NCBI GenBank assembly: GCA_910588325.1
Contig: CAJUPP010000026.1
Location: forward strand, 1-42,001
Length of the DNA stretch: 42,001 bases
DNA from: an uncultured Hungatella sp.
GTDB lineage: Bacteria > Bacillota > Clostridia > Lachnospirales > Lachnospiraceae
Direction of reading: 5' to 3'
Shown: piece after piece, positions 1-8,713 of the stretch
Layout: every line of letters starts with the position of its first letter
How positions within the stretch are numbered: the stretch's first letter is position 1
Notes under the pieces: generated by a model
Databases searched by the model: none
What the model was told of the DNA's origin: nothing
The model's input: the letters and a program-made list of their open reading frames with translations, nothing else
Translations under genes and position numbers: made by a program

Positions 1-35
1 GTCTGCCGGATCTTGCCGAATCGTTCAAGGCGTAG
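1..35 (+). CDS. Possible C-terminal tail of an upstream gene
   Basis: The third forward frame is open from the window edge and reads LPDLAESFKA before a TAG at 33-35. A strong forward terminator lies about 115 bases downstream, which fits a plus-strand gene ending here. Only eleven codons are visible and the other frames are also open, so this is a weak inference. The tail resembles the ends of some methyl-accepting chemotaxis proteins, but that is not enough to assign a family. Confidence 0.2.
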   Translation, partial: LPDLAESFKA

Positions 36-150
36 TCAATACCTGCGGCAATATAAAGAGAAAATGTCCGAATCAATGTCCGAATTGGAAAGAGCACCCA
101 CTCCAAAGCGGATGCTCCCGAATAGACGATATACCTCTCTGCGGGAGGCG

Positions 151-185
151 CCTCTCCTGTGGATCAGACAGGAGGGGGATTTTTT
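151..185 (+). terminator. Rho-independent terminator
   Basis: A ten-base-pair stem (151-160 with 168-177, one G-T wobble) encloses a seven-base loop and is followed by a run of T at 180-185. It is oriented for a plus-strand transcript entering from the left edge of the window. No complete gene lies directly upstream in the window. Confidence 0.7.
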
Positions 186-426
186 CGCCTGTTCTTCCTA
201 TCTATGTCGAAAAAGGCAAGCAACGCCACAATCAAGCTTACCCTTTTCGCATCGTTTTCACAATTTTTAGTTGCAAATTAGTTGCAGAATCTGCACTGAT
301 AATTTTCTATCGCCTTGATATAATTTACTTTTTATTGTTCACAACGAATGAATCCATGTGATATCCATTATCTTTCTGTCCCGGTGGGTTACCGGCTCTG
401 GGATAAAGAAAAGAGCAAGATTGGCT
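186..426. other. Gene-free spacer between terminator and ltaE-like gene
   Basis: This A+T-rich stretch holds no reading frame with a convincing ribosome site on either strand. It contains the 3' flank of the minus-strand aldolase-like gene. A short dyad (CCGGT/ACCGG near 380-395) has no T-run on the minus side, so it is not called a terminator. Nothing else is recognisable. Confidence 0.5.
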
Positions 427-1440
427 TTACAAGGCTCTAATAAAAGCCTCAATCCCTTCCTTTGTAGTGGCCCAGGAGGTTACCAACCGGATGCAGCTGT
501 GGGAAGCGTCTATTCGACGATCCATATTAAAACTAAAATCCTTTTTAAGTCTTTCAATCATCTCGTCCGGAAGAATCGGGAAAAGCTGGTTGGTACAGGA
601 GTCGTATGCAAAGGAATAGCCTTTATCTGTGAGAGCCTTTTTTAACCTGGAAGCCATTTCATTGGCATGGGAGGCCATGGTGTAGAACAGATTATTTTGG
701 AATAATTCTTCAAATTGAATCCCCAAAAGCCATCCCTTAGCCAGCATAGCACCCCGCTGTTTAATCATATAGCGGAAGTCCGGCTTTAATTCTTCATTCA
801 CAATGACTAAAGCCTCTCCAAATAAAGCACCGTTTTTTGTTCCGCCGATATAGAACACATCAGTCAGTTCTGCGATATCAGGCAGGGTTAAATCATTGAC
901 CGGACTAGTCAGTGCGGCTCCCATGCGTGCGCCATCCATAAACAGGTACAGATGATTCCGGCGGCAGATGTGATGAAGCTTTTCCAGTTCTGCTTTGCTA
1001 TACTGCGTTCCTACTTCCGTCGAATTGGAGATATATACCATCTTCGGCTGTACCATATGTTCGTCTGTGTGGAAATCCAATGCCTGTTGTATCAGGTCAG
1101 GGGTCAGCTTGCCATCAGTTGTAGGCATAGCCAGAACCTTGTGGCCTGTAGCCTCTATAGCGCCGGTTTCGTGAACATTGATATGTCCGGTGACAGCAGA
1201 AATAACAGCCTGATAAGGGCGGAGGGCAGTGGAAATAGTGATAAGATTCGTCTGGGTGCCGCCGACAATCAGATGAATATCTGCATCCGGGCAATGAATT
1301 TCTTCGCAGATAAGTTCTTTGGCATGGTCCGTATGACTGTCCAGACTGTAGCCTGTGTGCTGGATAAGATTGGAATTTATCAGGGCTTTTAAAATCTGTG
1401 GATGGGCACTTTCGCTGTAATCGTTGGTAAAGCTGTACAT
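427..1440 (-). CDS. ltaE: Threonine aldolase-like PLP enzyme (beta-eliminating lyase family)
   Basis: This fold-type I PLP enzyme of about 337 residues belongs to the low-specificity L-threonine aldolase/beta-eliminating lyase family, which cleaves L-threonine or L-allo-threonine to glycine and acetaldehyde in the cytoplasm. Visible family marks are the FMDGARMG segment with the PLP-ring aspartate near residue 169 and the Schiff-base lysine near residue 202 in GGTKNGALFGEA. The length is normal for the family. An in-frame start 14 codons further upstream exists, but the ATG at 1440 has GGAGG eight bases before it and matches the usual N-terminus, so it is preferred. The gene is monocistronic and divergent from feoAB, with no visible functional link. 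Substrate specificity within the family cannot be read from sequence, so the symbol is by similarity. Confidence 0.88.
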   Translation of the reverse strand: MYSFTNDYSESAHPQILKALINSNLIQHTGYSLDSHTDHAKELICEEIHCPDADIHLIVGGTQTNLITISTALRPYQAVISAVTGHINVHETGAIEATGHKVLAMPTTDGKLTPDLIQQALDFHTDEHMVQPKMVYISNSTEVGTQYSKAELEKLHHICRRNHLYLFMDGARMGAALTSPVNDLTLPDIAELTDVFYIGGTKNGALFGEALVIVNEELKPDFRYMIKQRGAMLAKGWLLGIQFEELFQNNLFYTMASHANEMASRLKKALTDKGYSFAYDSCTNQLFPILPDEMIERLKKDFSFNMDRRIDASHSCIRLVTSWATTKEGIEAFIRAL

Positions 1441-1500
1441 ATCTGTTAATCCTCCGTGATTTGTCTTTGTAGTGTATGGCATGTTTTTTATTTACGGAAG

Positions 1501-1529
1501 ATTATACCATAGAAACCTTCCAAAGTCAT
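1501..1529 (-). promoter_or_regulatory. Candidate sigma-A promoter for the aldolase-like gene
   Basis: On the minus strand TATAAT lies at 1506-1501, with a weak -35 (ATGACT) 17 bases upstream. The -10 sits about 60 bases before the chosen start codon at 1440. The -10 is perfect and the -35 is poor. Confidence 0.45.
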
Positions 1530-1600
1530 CTGTCAGTTACCGTTTACTGAGAGCCCCTAACCAATGCCATGTTCTATGGCAAATGAGAATCAACACCATG

Positions 1601-1629
1601 TTGACCTAAGATTAATTCTTTAGTATAAT
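1601..1629 (+). promoter_or_regulatory. Sigma-A promoter for feoAB
   Basis: TTGACC at 1601-1606 and TATAAT at 1624-1629 are separated by 17 bases, close to the vegetative consensus. It is correctly placed 65 bases before the FeoAB start codon. I looked for a Fur-type 7-1-7 inverted repeat over it and found none I would defend. Confidence 0.75.
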
Positions 1630-1694
1630 GACACCGAAATAACCCATGAACATGATGCAAATATGACGCAAACACTAACGAGGAGGCGGTCATC

Positions 1695-4052
1695 ATGACA
1701 TTAAAAGAGTTGCCTATCGGAAAGACGGCGACTGTTCTGTCGGTAGGCGGGGAAGGTGCGCTGCGGCAGCATTTTCTGGATATGGGTATCATTCCCACAG
1801 CAGAGGTTACCATGGTGAAGTATGCACCTATGGGAGATCCGGTGCAGTTAAGAATTCACAGCTATGAGCTGACCCTACGTCTGGCAGACGCAGAGAAGAT
1901 AGAGATCGGCCAGGTCAGGGACGATGTGAGGCAGGAGAAGAAGGCTGTAAAAAAACGGCAGATTTCTCACCCGGGCCTGGGAGAAGGCGGAAAATATCAT
2001 GTGAAGGCAGACGAACATCCTCTTCCGGAAAGAGTGACGCTGACCTTTGCCTTGGCAGGGAACCAGAACTGTGGAAAGACTACTCTGTTTAATCAGTTGA
2101 CCGGTTCCAATCAGCATGTGGGCAATTTTCCAGGAGTGACGGTGGACAGGAAAGACGGCGTGATAAAAGGGCATGACAATACGCTGGTGACAGACCTGCC
2201 AGGCATCTATTCCATGTCCCCGTATTCTAATGAGGAGATTGTTACCAGACAGTTTGTGTTGGATGAGAATCCAAGAGGCATTATCAATATTGTGGATGCT
2301 ACCAATATCGAACGGAATATGTATCTGACCATGCAGCTGATGGAACTGGATATTCCCATGGTTCTGGCCCTTAATATGATGGATGAAGTAAGGGAGAACG
2401 GAGGTTCCATAAGGGTCAATGAACTGGAGGAAATGCTGGGGATTCCGGTGGTTCCCATCTCAGCAGCGAAAAATGAAGGAATCCACGAACTGATCGATCA
2501 TGCCATCCATGTGGCCAAATACCAGGAACGCCCCGGAAGAATGGATTTCTGTGATGCCAATGATCATGGTGGAGCAGTACATAGATGTCTTCATGGAATC
2601 ATGCACCTGATTGAGGACCATGCAGAGAACGCCCAGATTCCGGTACGGTTTGCCGCCGCCAAACTGGCAGAGGGAGATGCAAGAGTAGAGGCCAGGCTGA
2701 ACCTGGATCAGAATGAAAAGGAAACTCTGGAGCATATCATCTGTCAGATGGAAGCAGAACGTGGACTGGACAGGGCCGCGGCCATTGCAGATATGAGATT
2801 TACCTTTATCAACCGAATCTGCGAAGAGACTGTGTTAAAGCCAAAGGAGAGCAGAGAACATGCCAGAAGTATGGAGATGGACAAGTTTCTTACCGGAAAA
2901 TACACGGCGATCCCGGCATTTGTAGGAATTATGGGGCTGGTATTCTGGCTGACTTTCGGTGTCATCGGGGCTGGGCTGGCGGAGCTTTTGGATATGGGAA
3001 TTTCCTGGCTGACAGACATTGTGGAGGCGGCCCTTACAGCGGCAGATGTCAATGAGGTGCTGCATTCTTTGATTATTGACGGGATTTTTAACGGAGTTGG
3101 CAGTGTGTTAAGCTTCCTTCCTATTATAGTGACTTTGTTCTTCTTCCTGTCGCTTTTGGAGGACAGCGGATATATGGCCAGAGTTGCGTTTGTAATGGAC
3201 AAGCTGCTTCGGAAAATCGGATTGTCAGGAAGAAGTATTGTACCTATGCTGGTTGGCTTTGGCTGTACGGTTCCGGGGGTTATGGCAAGCAGAACCCTCT
3301 CCTCAGAACGTGACAGAAAGATGACGATTCTTCTGACTCCATTTATGAGTTGTTCCGCTAAAATTTCTATTTATGCGTTTTTTACAGCGGCATTTTTCCC
3401 AAGATATGGGGCAATAATTATGATAGCGTTGTATTCTATCGGAATCCTGACAGGAGTTTTGATGGCACTGCTTACAAAGAAGCGCATGTTCCGTGGGGAG
3501 GCGGTTCCTTTTGTTATGGAACTTCCAAACTACCGGATGCCGGGGGCTAAAAATGTAGGCCAGCTTCTGTGGGAAAAAGCCAAGGATTTCTTACAAAGGG
3601 CATTCACGGTAATTTTCGTGGCAACCATTGTTATCTGGTTTCTGCAGACTTTTGACATCCATTTGAACATTGTGACGGATTCTCAGAACAGTATTCTGGC
3701 AGTGATGGCAGGATGGATTGCACCTGTCTTTGCACCTCTGGGGTTTGGAGACTGGAGGACATCCACAGCATTGATTACCGGATTTATGGCAAAGGAAAGT
3801 GTGGTTTCCACTTTGTCTGTTCTGTTTGGATCTACGGAAAGTCTGATGGCAGCCATGAGTCCGTTATCGGTTTTAAGCTTGTTGGTGTTCTGCCTTCTGT
3901 ATACGCCGTGCGTGGCGGCTATTACCGCTGTAAAGAGAGAACTGGGAGGAAAATGGGCGGCAGGCATGGTGGTCGGACAGTGCGTCATCGCCTGGGTGGC
4001 AGCATGGATCGTGAGAATGTTTGGGCTGCTTGTTATCGGAGGATCAATATAA
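1695..4052 (+). CDS. feoB: Ferrous iron transporter, FeoA-FeoB fusion
   Basis: A 785-residue inner-membrane Fe(II) transporter in which a FeoA (SH3-like) domain, residues 1-75, is fused through a basic linker to FeoB. The FeoB G-protein domain begins near residue 115 with the P-loop AGNQNCGKTT (121-130), followed by the switch segment VGNFPGVTVD, the G3 motif DLPG (167-170) and the NMMD base-recognition motif. The C-terminal half is polytopic and contains the two conserved gate regions with cysteines (GFGCTVPGVMASRTL and FMSCSAKISIYAFF). FeoA and FeoB are separate proteins in enterobacteria; the fusion is a known variant in anaerobes. The ATG at 1695 has AGGAGG at 1681-1686. No FeoC-like gene is next to it. 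It appears to be transcribed alone from the promoter at 1601-1629. Confidence 0.95.
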   Translation: MTLKELPIGKTATVLSVGGEGALRQHFLDMGIIPTAEVTMVKYAPMGDPVQLRIHSYELTLRLADAEKIEIGQVRDDVRQEKKAVKKRQISHPGLGEGGKYHVKADEHPLPERVTLTFALAGNQNCGKTTLFNQLTGSNQHVGNFPGVTVDRKDGVIKGHDNTLVTDLPGIYSMSPYSNEEIVTRQFVLDENPRGIINIVDATNIERNMYLTMQLMELDIPMVLALNMMDEVRENGGSIRVNELEEMLGIPVVPISAAKNEGIHELIDHAIHVAKYQERPGRMDFCDANDHGGAVHRCLHGIMHLIEDHAENAQIPVRFAAAKLAEGDARVEARLNLDQNEKETLEHIICQMEAERGLDRAAAIADMRFTFINRICEETVLKPKESREHARSMEMDKFLTGKYTAIPAFVGIMGLVFWLTFGVIGAGLAELLDMGISWLTDIVEAALTAADVNEVLHSLIIDGIFNGVGSVLSFLPIIVTLFFFLSLLEDSGYMARVAFVMDKLLRKIGLSGRSIVPMLVGFGCTVPGVMASRTLSSERDRKMTILLTPFMSCSAKISIYAFFTAAFFPRYGAIIMIALYSIGILTGVLMALLTKKRMFRGEAVPFVMELPNYRMPGAKNVGQLLWEKAKDFLQRAFTVIFVATIVIWFLQTFDIHLNIVTDSQNSILAVMAGWIAPVFAPLGFGDWRTSTALITGFMAKESVVSTLSVLFGSTESLMAAMSPLSVLSLLVFCLLYTPCVAAITAVKRELGGKWAAGMVVGQCVIAWVAAWIVRMFGLLVIGGSI

Positions 4053-4101
4053 TTTTCAGGTTTCACAGGCGCTTTTTTAGACTCTGCCAGGTGATTTTAT
4101 A

Positions 4102-4130
4102 TTGACGAAAATCATAGAATGCTGTAAAGT
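4102..4130 (+). promoter_or_regulatory. Candidate sigma-A promoter for the aminotransferase operon
   Basis: TTGACG (4102-4107) and TAAAGT (4125-4130) are 17 bases apart, in the 184-base gap between feoAB and the aminotransferase. The -10 is imperfect. It would give a leader of about 100 bases. Confidence 0.45.
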
Positions 4131-4236
4131 ACAAAGATATATATAAGATATGATTGAAGCAGGGCGTCATACTTGCTGTAAAACTTAGAAAAAGATGCTC
4201 AGGATCATAAAGAAACGGACAAGAAGGAGGAGCAGC

Positions 4237-5523
4237 ATGAAACCATTTGCAGAGATGACAAAAGAGGAACTGCAGGCATTAAGAAAAGACTTGGCGGTTA
4301 AGTACAGAGAGTATCAGGGCCGCGACTTACGGCTGGATATGTCCAGAGGTAAACCAAGTGTGGCTCAGTTGGATCTGTCTATGGGGATGATGGACGTACT
4401 GACCAGTGATATGGACTTGACATGCGACGACGGAACCGACTGCCGGAATTATGGTGTGCTGGACGGCATCAGCGAGGCCAAGGAACTGTTAGGTGATATG
4501 ATGGAAGTGGCTCCGGACCATATTATTATCTATGGAAACTCCAGCTTAAATGTTATGTATGATACGGTTGCACGTTCCATGACCAATGGCGTTATGGGCA
4601 ATACCCCATGGTGTAAGCTGGATAAAGTAAAATTCCTGTGTCCGGTTCCCGGATATGACAGACATTTTGCCATAATGGAATATTTTGGTATTGAGATGAT
4701 CAATGTCCCTATGACGGAAGAGGGGCCGGATATGGATATCGTAGAGGCGTTGGTGGCTTCCGACGATGCCATCAAAGGTATCTGGTGTGTGCCAAAATAC
4801 TCGAATCCTCAGGGCATTTCTTACTCCGATCAGGTGGTTCGCCGTTTTGCAAGACTGAAACCGGCAGCGGCCGATTTCCGGATTTACTGGGATAATGCGT
4901 ACACAATTCATCATCTGTATGATCTGGATCAGGATCACCTGATTGAAATCCTGGCAGAGTGCAAGAGGGCTGGAAATCCGGATTTGGTATATAAATTCGC
5001 TTCTACCTCCAAGATCAGTTTCCCAGGATCCGGTATTGCGGCGATTGCGGCTTCCCAGAATAACCTGGTGGATATTAAGAATCAGTTAAGGATCCAGACC
5101 ATTGGACATGACAAAGTAAATCAGCTGCGGCATGTAAGATTCTTTGGGGGGATCCATGGTATGGTTGAGCATATGAGACTCCATGCGGATATTATGAGAC
5201 CTAAATTTGAGGCGGTAAACCGTATTCTGTCTCAGGAACTGGACGGACTGGGAATCGGAACCTGGACAACTCCAAAGGGAGGATATTTCATGTCCTTTGA
5301 TTCCATGGATGGCTGTGCCAAGGCCATTGTGGCAAGGTGCAAGAAGGCAGGGCTGGTGATGACAAAGGCCGGAGCCACCTATCCTTATGGAAAAGATCCC
5401 CATGACAGCAATATCCGTATCGCGCCGTCCTATCCGCCGTTGGAGGATCTGGAGATGGCTATGGAGTTGTTTGCGCTGTGTGTGAAATTGGTAAGCATTG
5501 ACAAATTGCTGGCAGGGATGTAA
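4237..5523 (+). CDS. Subgroup Ic aspartate/alanine-type aminotransferase
   Basis: A PLP-dependent class I/II fold aminotransferase of 428 residues. The sequence fits the unusual subgroup (Asp_aminotransf, PF12897; related to the corynebacterial AspT type) rather than classical AspC. The PLP lysine is near residue 259 in STSKISFPGSG. Other family marks are the aromatic/Asn/Asp cofactor pocket segments PKYSNPQG and YWDNAY, and the late substrate-carboxylate arginine in SNIRIAPSYP. A start 14 codons upstream is possible, but the ATG at 4237 has AGGAGG six bases before it and gives the normal N-terminus. A GtrA-like gene starts nine bases after the stop, so cotranscription is likely, though no metabolic link is evident. 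Amino donor specificity (aspartate or alanine) is not decidable here. Confidence 0.85.
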   Translation: MKPFAEMTKEELQALRKDLAVKYREYQGRDLRLDMSRGKPSVAQLDLSMGMMDVLTSDMDLTCDDGTDCRNYGVLDGISEAKELLGDMMEVAPDHIIIYGNSSLNVMYDTVARSMTNGVMGNTPWCKLDKVKFLCPVPGYDRHFAIMEYFGIEMINVPMTEEGPDMDIVEALVASDDAIKGIWCVPKYSNPQGISYSDQVVRRFARLKPAAADFRIYWDNAYTIHHLYDLDQDHLIEILAECKRAGNPDLVYKFASTSKISFPGSGIAAIAASQNNLVDIKNQLRIQTIGHDKVNQLRHVRFFGGIHGMVEHMRLHADIMRPKFEAVNRILSQELDGLGIGTWTTPKGGYFMSFDSMDGCAKAIVARCKKAGLVMTKAGATYPYGKDPHDSNIRIAPSYPPLEDLEMAMELFALCVKLVSIDKLLAGM

Positions 5524-5531
5524 GAAGAATT

Positions 5532-5957
5532 ATGATTTCAAAAATATGGAAAAAGCTTGCTAATCCGGAGTCTGTCAGCTATGTATTTTTTGGCGTGCTG
5601 ACTACGCTAATCGACTGGGGCAGTTACCGTCTGTTTCGAGTAGTGGGGATAGATTACCGGATGGCTACGGCTCTCAGCTGGGCAGCGGCGGTGTTGTTTG
5701 CTTTTGTGACCAATAAACTGATTGTGTTCCGCAGTCTGGAGATGAGGTTGTCTTTATTGTGGAAGGAGTTCGTGTCTTTTGTGACATGCCGCTTAGCCAC
5801 AGGAGTCCTTACAATGGTGATTATGGTCTTTGTAGTGGACATTCTGCATTGGAATGAGTATGTGGGAAAAGTGCTGGTGTCAATGGTTTCTCTGGTGCTG
5901 AACTATATTTTAAGTAAACTGATTATATTTAAGAAGAAAGTGCATGACGGAGCTTAG
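5532..5957 (+). CDS. GtrA-like membrane protein
   Basis: A 141-residue protein with four predicted membrane segments and the typical GtrA/DPMS-associated pattern (PF04138): an N-terminal SYVFFGVLTTLIDW segment, a FVTNKLIVF hairpin, and a final LVLNYILSKLIIF helix ending in a basic tail. GtrA proteins are thought to flip or present undecaprenyl-phosphate-linked sugars for glycosylation of surface polymers. The stop lies five bases before the start of the YfhO-like gene, which strongly suggests that the two work together as lipid-linked sugar supplier and membrane glycosyltransferase. Family assignment is secure. The transported sugar is unknown. Confidence 0.85.
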   Translation: MISKIWKKLANPESVSYVFFGVLTTLIDWGSYRLFRVVGIDYRMATALSWAAAVLFAFVTNKLIVFRSLEMRLSLLWKEFVSFVTCRLATGVLTMVIMVFVVDILHWNEYVGKVLVSMVSLVLNYILSKLIIFKKKVHDGA

Positions 5958-5962
5958 ATTAG

Positions 5963-8668
5963 ATGGAGCATGATGACATAAAAAAAGTAACGAAGGAAAT
6001 GGAGGAGCTGTTAAGCAAGCTGTCTGCTTCGAAGGCTCCTCTGCCTGAGAGGGAGGAAGAGGAAGAGCCGGTTGGGTCTGATGAAGCAGAGACGAACTTT
6101 GAATCGACAGATTCCGATGGTGAGGAGACTTATCTCTCATTAAAGAATCGAAAGAGCAGAAGCCAGGAGGCCAGGAAGGAACGGAAGAGAGAGCAGAGGG
6201 AAGAAAAAAAAGCCAGAGGCGCCATAGATGGATATTTAAGGCCGGTAGATGGACTATGGGCTGCTTTTTGCATTCCTGTGGTAATTATGGTGATTATCTT
6301 TGCCCAGAGAGGAATCTTCCCCTTTGGAGAGGAAAGCTTTTTGAGGACGGACATGTATCATCAATATGCTCCGTTTTTTTCGGAATTCCAATATAAACTG
6401 TCCAATGGCAGAAGCCTTCTGTACAGCTGGAATATCGGTATGGGTATCAATTTTTCGGCCCTTTATGCATATTATCTGGCAAGTCCCCTGAACTGGCTTT
6501 TAATACTCTGTCCGAAAAATCTGGTCATTGAGTTTATGACTTATTCCATTGTGTTAAAAATCGGACTGTCGGGCTTAAGTTTTGCATGGTATTTAAGAAA
6601 ACACGGTTCCAAAGATGATTTTGGAGTGGCATTTTTTGGAATCTTCTATGCATTGTCCGGATATATGGCAGCATACAGCTGGAATATTATGTGGCTGGAC
6701 TGTATCCTTTTGTTTCCGCTGGTTATGCTGGGGCTGGAAAGGCTTGTGAAAGAAAAAAAAGGAATGTTATATGGCATTTGTCTGGGCATTTGCATTCTTT
6801 CCAATTATTATATCTCCATCATGATCTGCATCTTTATGGTGATTTATTTTTTTGCCCTTCTGATTCTGGAAAGTGGAGAGGGAAGAAGGGTTAAAGATTA
6901 TCTGATCAATTGCGGACAGTTTGGATTCTATTCTCTGATGGCGGGAGGGATGGCTGCAGCAGTCCTGCTTCCGGAGATCTATGCCCTGCAGATGACGGCC
7001 TCCGGAGATTTTAATTTCCCTAAGACAGTCAGTTCTTACTTCTCTATTTTTGATATGTTTGCCAGACATATCGGAAATGTGGAAATAGAAATCGGTCTGG
7101 ATCACTGGCCCAATATTTACTGCGGCGTAGCAGTCCTGATGTTTTTCCTTCTGTACTTGGGATGCAGAAAAATCAAGGTGAGGGAGAAGGCAGTATATTG
7201 CGGCCTTCTGCTGTTGTTTTTTGCCAGCTTTTCCGTAAATACCCTGAATTTCGTGTGGCATGGCTTTCATTTTCCCAACAGCCTTCCCTGCCGACAGTCA
7301 TTTATCTACATTTTCCTCATGCTGGTAATCTGCTATCGGGCATACAGCAATCTGGGAGAGATGCCCTGGAAATATGTGGCGGCGGCCTTCTGGGGGAGTG
7401 TGTCCTTTGTGATTCTGGCAGAAAAACTGGTGGAGCAGGAACATTTTCAGTTTTATATGTACTATATCGCCATTTTGTTTCTGTCAGTCTATGCCGGCCT
7501 GATTTATCTGTATAAATATAAGAAGAAAAGCTATGGGATTTTGATGATACTGGCCCTGGCTGTGGTATCGGTAGAGGCGGCGGTCAATACGACTCTTACC
7601 AGTGTTACCACTACCAGCAGAACCAATTATATAAAAGATAATGGGGAGGTAGAACGGCTGGTGAACACCCTGCTTCCGGCAGAAACATTTTACCGGATTG
7701 AGAAGGTAACCAGGAAGACGAAAAATGATGGGGCATGGATGAATTTTCCCACGGTATCGCTGTTTTCCTCCACAGCCAACAGCCATTTGACTGCATTTTT
7801 TAAGGATGTGGGCTGCGAGGGCAATACCAATGCCTACAGCATCACAGGAAGTACGCCGCTTATAGATTCCCTATTTTCTGTTAAATATGGCCTGTATTCG
7901 GAGGAACATGAGGAGAACCCTAATCTGATGCTTTTGAGTCAGGACGGAGGAACCTGGCTTTATATGCGCCATGATACGCTGCCGGTAGGCTTTATGGTGG
8001 ATCCGGATATGGAGGATGTCTGGCTGAGAGACCTGGGTAATCCGGCACTGGTACAGAACAACCTGTGCGACATTATTGGTGCTGACCAGGTGCTGGTGGA
8101 AGCAGACAGCGACAGTGAAGGCAATAAATTCCGCTTTACGCCGGAGGTATCCGGGGATTACTACGTGTATGTCAGCAATAAGGCCGTGGAAGAGGCGGAG
8201 ATGAAGAGGGGAGAGAACACAGAAACCTTCAAAAATATAAACAGAGGGTTTTTGCTGGAGCTGGGCTGGTGTCAGGCCGGAGAGCCTGTCCTGCTGACCG
8301 GCAAAGAGGACGATGTGGATTTGAGAGCCAAGGCCTACCGGTTTGATTTTGATGCGCTTCATTCTGTGTACGAGATTCTGAACAGTTACCCCCTCAATGT
8401 GACGAAATGGACGGACACCGTGCTGGAGGGAGAAGTAAATGCCGGGAAGGCCGGAACCCTGTTTACCAGTATCCCTTATGATGCCGGATGGACAGTAAAG
8501 GTAGACGGACAGGTTCAGGAAACAGGAAAAATATTTGATACCTTTGTGTCCGCAGAGCTGACGGAGGGAAGCCATAAGGTAAGCTTTTCCTATGAACCGG
8601 AAGGGTTTAAGACAGGAATCTGGATTACAATTGGAAGCATCATGCTGCTGTTTGTGGCAATGGTGTGA
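5963..8668 (+). CDS. YfhO-family membrane protein, probable polymer glycosyltransferase
   Basis: A 901-residue YfhO family (PF09586) protein. About 95 highly charged, probably cytoplasmic residues (an acidic EEEEEP stretch, then a Lys/Arg/Glu-rich stretch) precede a first membrane segment near residues 97-115. Then come roughly a dozen hydrophobic helices, an extracytoplasmic domain from about residue 540 to 875, and a final C-terminal helix. Conserved early elements include the TDMYHQYAPFF and SWNIGMGINF segments. YfhO proteins in Firmicutes are GT-C-fold enzymes implicated in glycosylating lipoteichoic acid or related polymers. The coupling to GtrA five bases upstream supports that role. 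The charged N-terminal extension is longer than usual. The C-terminus stops directly after the last helix. Confidence 0.82.
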   Translation: MEHDDIKKVTKEMEELLSKLSASKAPLPEREEEEEPVGSDEAETNFESTDSDGEETYLSLKNRKSRSQEARKERKREQREEKKARGAIDGYLRPVDGLWAAFCIPVVIMVIIFAQRGIFPFGEESFLRTDMYHQYAPFFSEFQYKLSNGRSLLYSWNIGMGINFSALYAYYLASPLNWLLILCPKNLVIEFMTYSIVLKIGLSGLSFAWYLRKHGSKDDFGVAFFGIFYALSGYMAAYSWNIMWLDCILLFPLVMLGLERLVKEKKGMLYGICLGICILSNYYISIMICIFMVIYFFALLILESGEGRRVKDYLINCGQFGFYSLMAGGMAAAVLLPEIYALQMTASGDFNFPKTVSSYFSIFDMFARHIGNVEIEIGLDHWPNIYCGVAVLMFFLLYLGCRKIKVREKAVYCGLLLLFFASFSVNTLNFVWHGFHFPNSLPCRQSFIYIFLMLVICYRAYSNLGEMPWKYVAAAFWGSVSFVILAEKLVEQEHFQFYMYYIAILFLSVYAGLIYLYKYKKKSYGILMILALAVVSVEAAVNTTLTSVTTTSRTNYIKDNGEVERLVNTLLPAETFYRIEKVTRKTKNDGAWMNFPTVSLFSSTANSHLTAFFKDVGCEGNTNAYSITGSTPLIDSLFSVKYGLYSEEHEENPNLMLLSQDGGTWLYMRHDTLPVGFMVDPDMEDVWLRDLGNPALVQNNLCDIIGADQVLVEADSDSEGNKFRFTPEVSGDYYVYVSNKAVEEAEMKRGENTETFKNINRGFLLELGWCQAGEPVLLTGKEDDVDLRAKAYRFDFDALHSVYEILNSYPLNVTKWTDTVLEGEVNAGKAGTLFTSIPYDAGWTVKVDGQVQETGKIFDTFVSAELTEGSHKVSFSYEPEGFKTGIWITIGSIMLLFVAMV

Positions 8669-8713
8669 AATATAGAGTTAAATAAAAAGAAGAGAAAGAG
8701 GGAGGAAAGATAG

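Noticed and set aside
1..106. Minus-strand frame starting at a TTG near 106, reading a hydrophobic segment to the window edge
   Set aside because: A GGGAG lies near, but only 35 codons are visible and the start is rare. It competes with the equally short forward tail, so it was not listed.
13..270. Forward open frame at the left edge (TTG start, about 85 codons)
   Set aside because: It has no ribosome site, an odd Arg/Ser-rich composition, and spans a clear rho-independent terminator, so it is not a gene.
1561..1640. Fur box over the feoAB promoter
   Set aside because: I searched for a 7-1-7 or 19-base inverted repeat of the Fur type. Only partial half-site matches occur, not enough to call.
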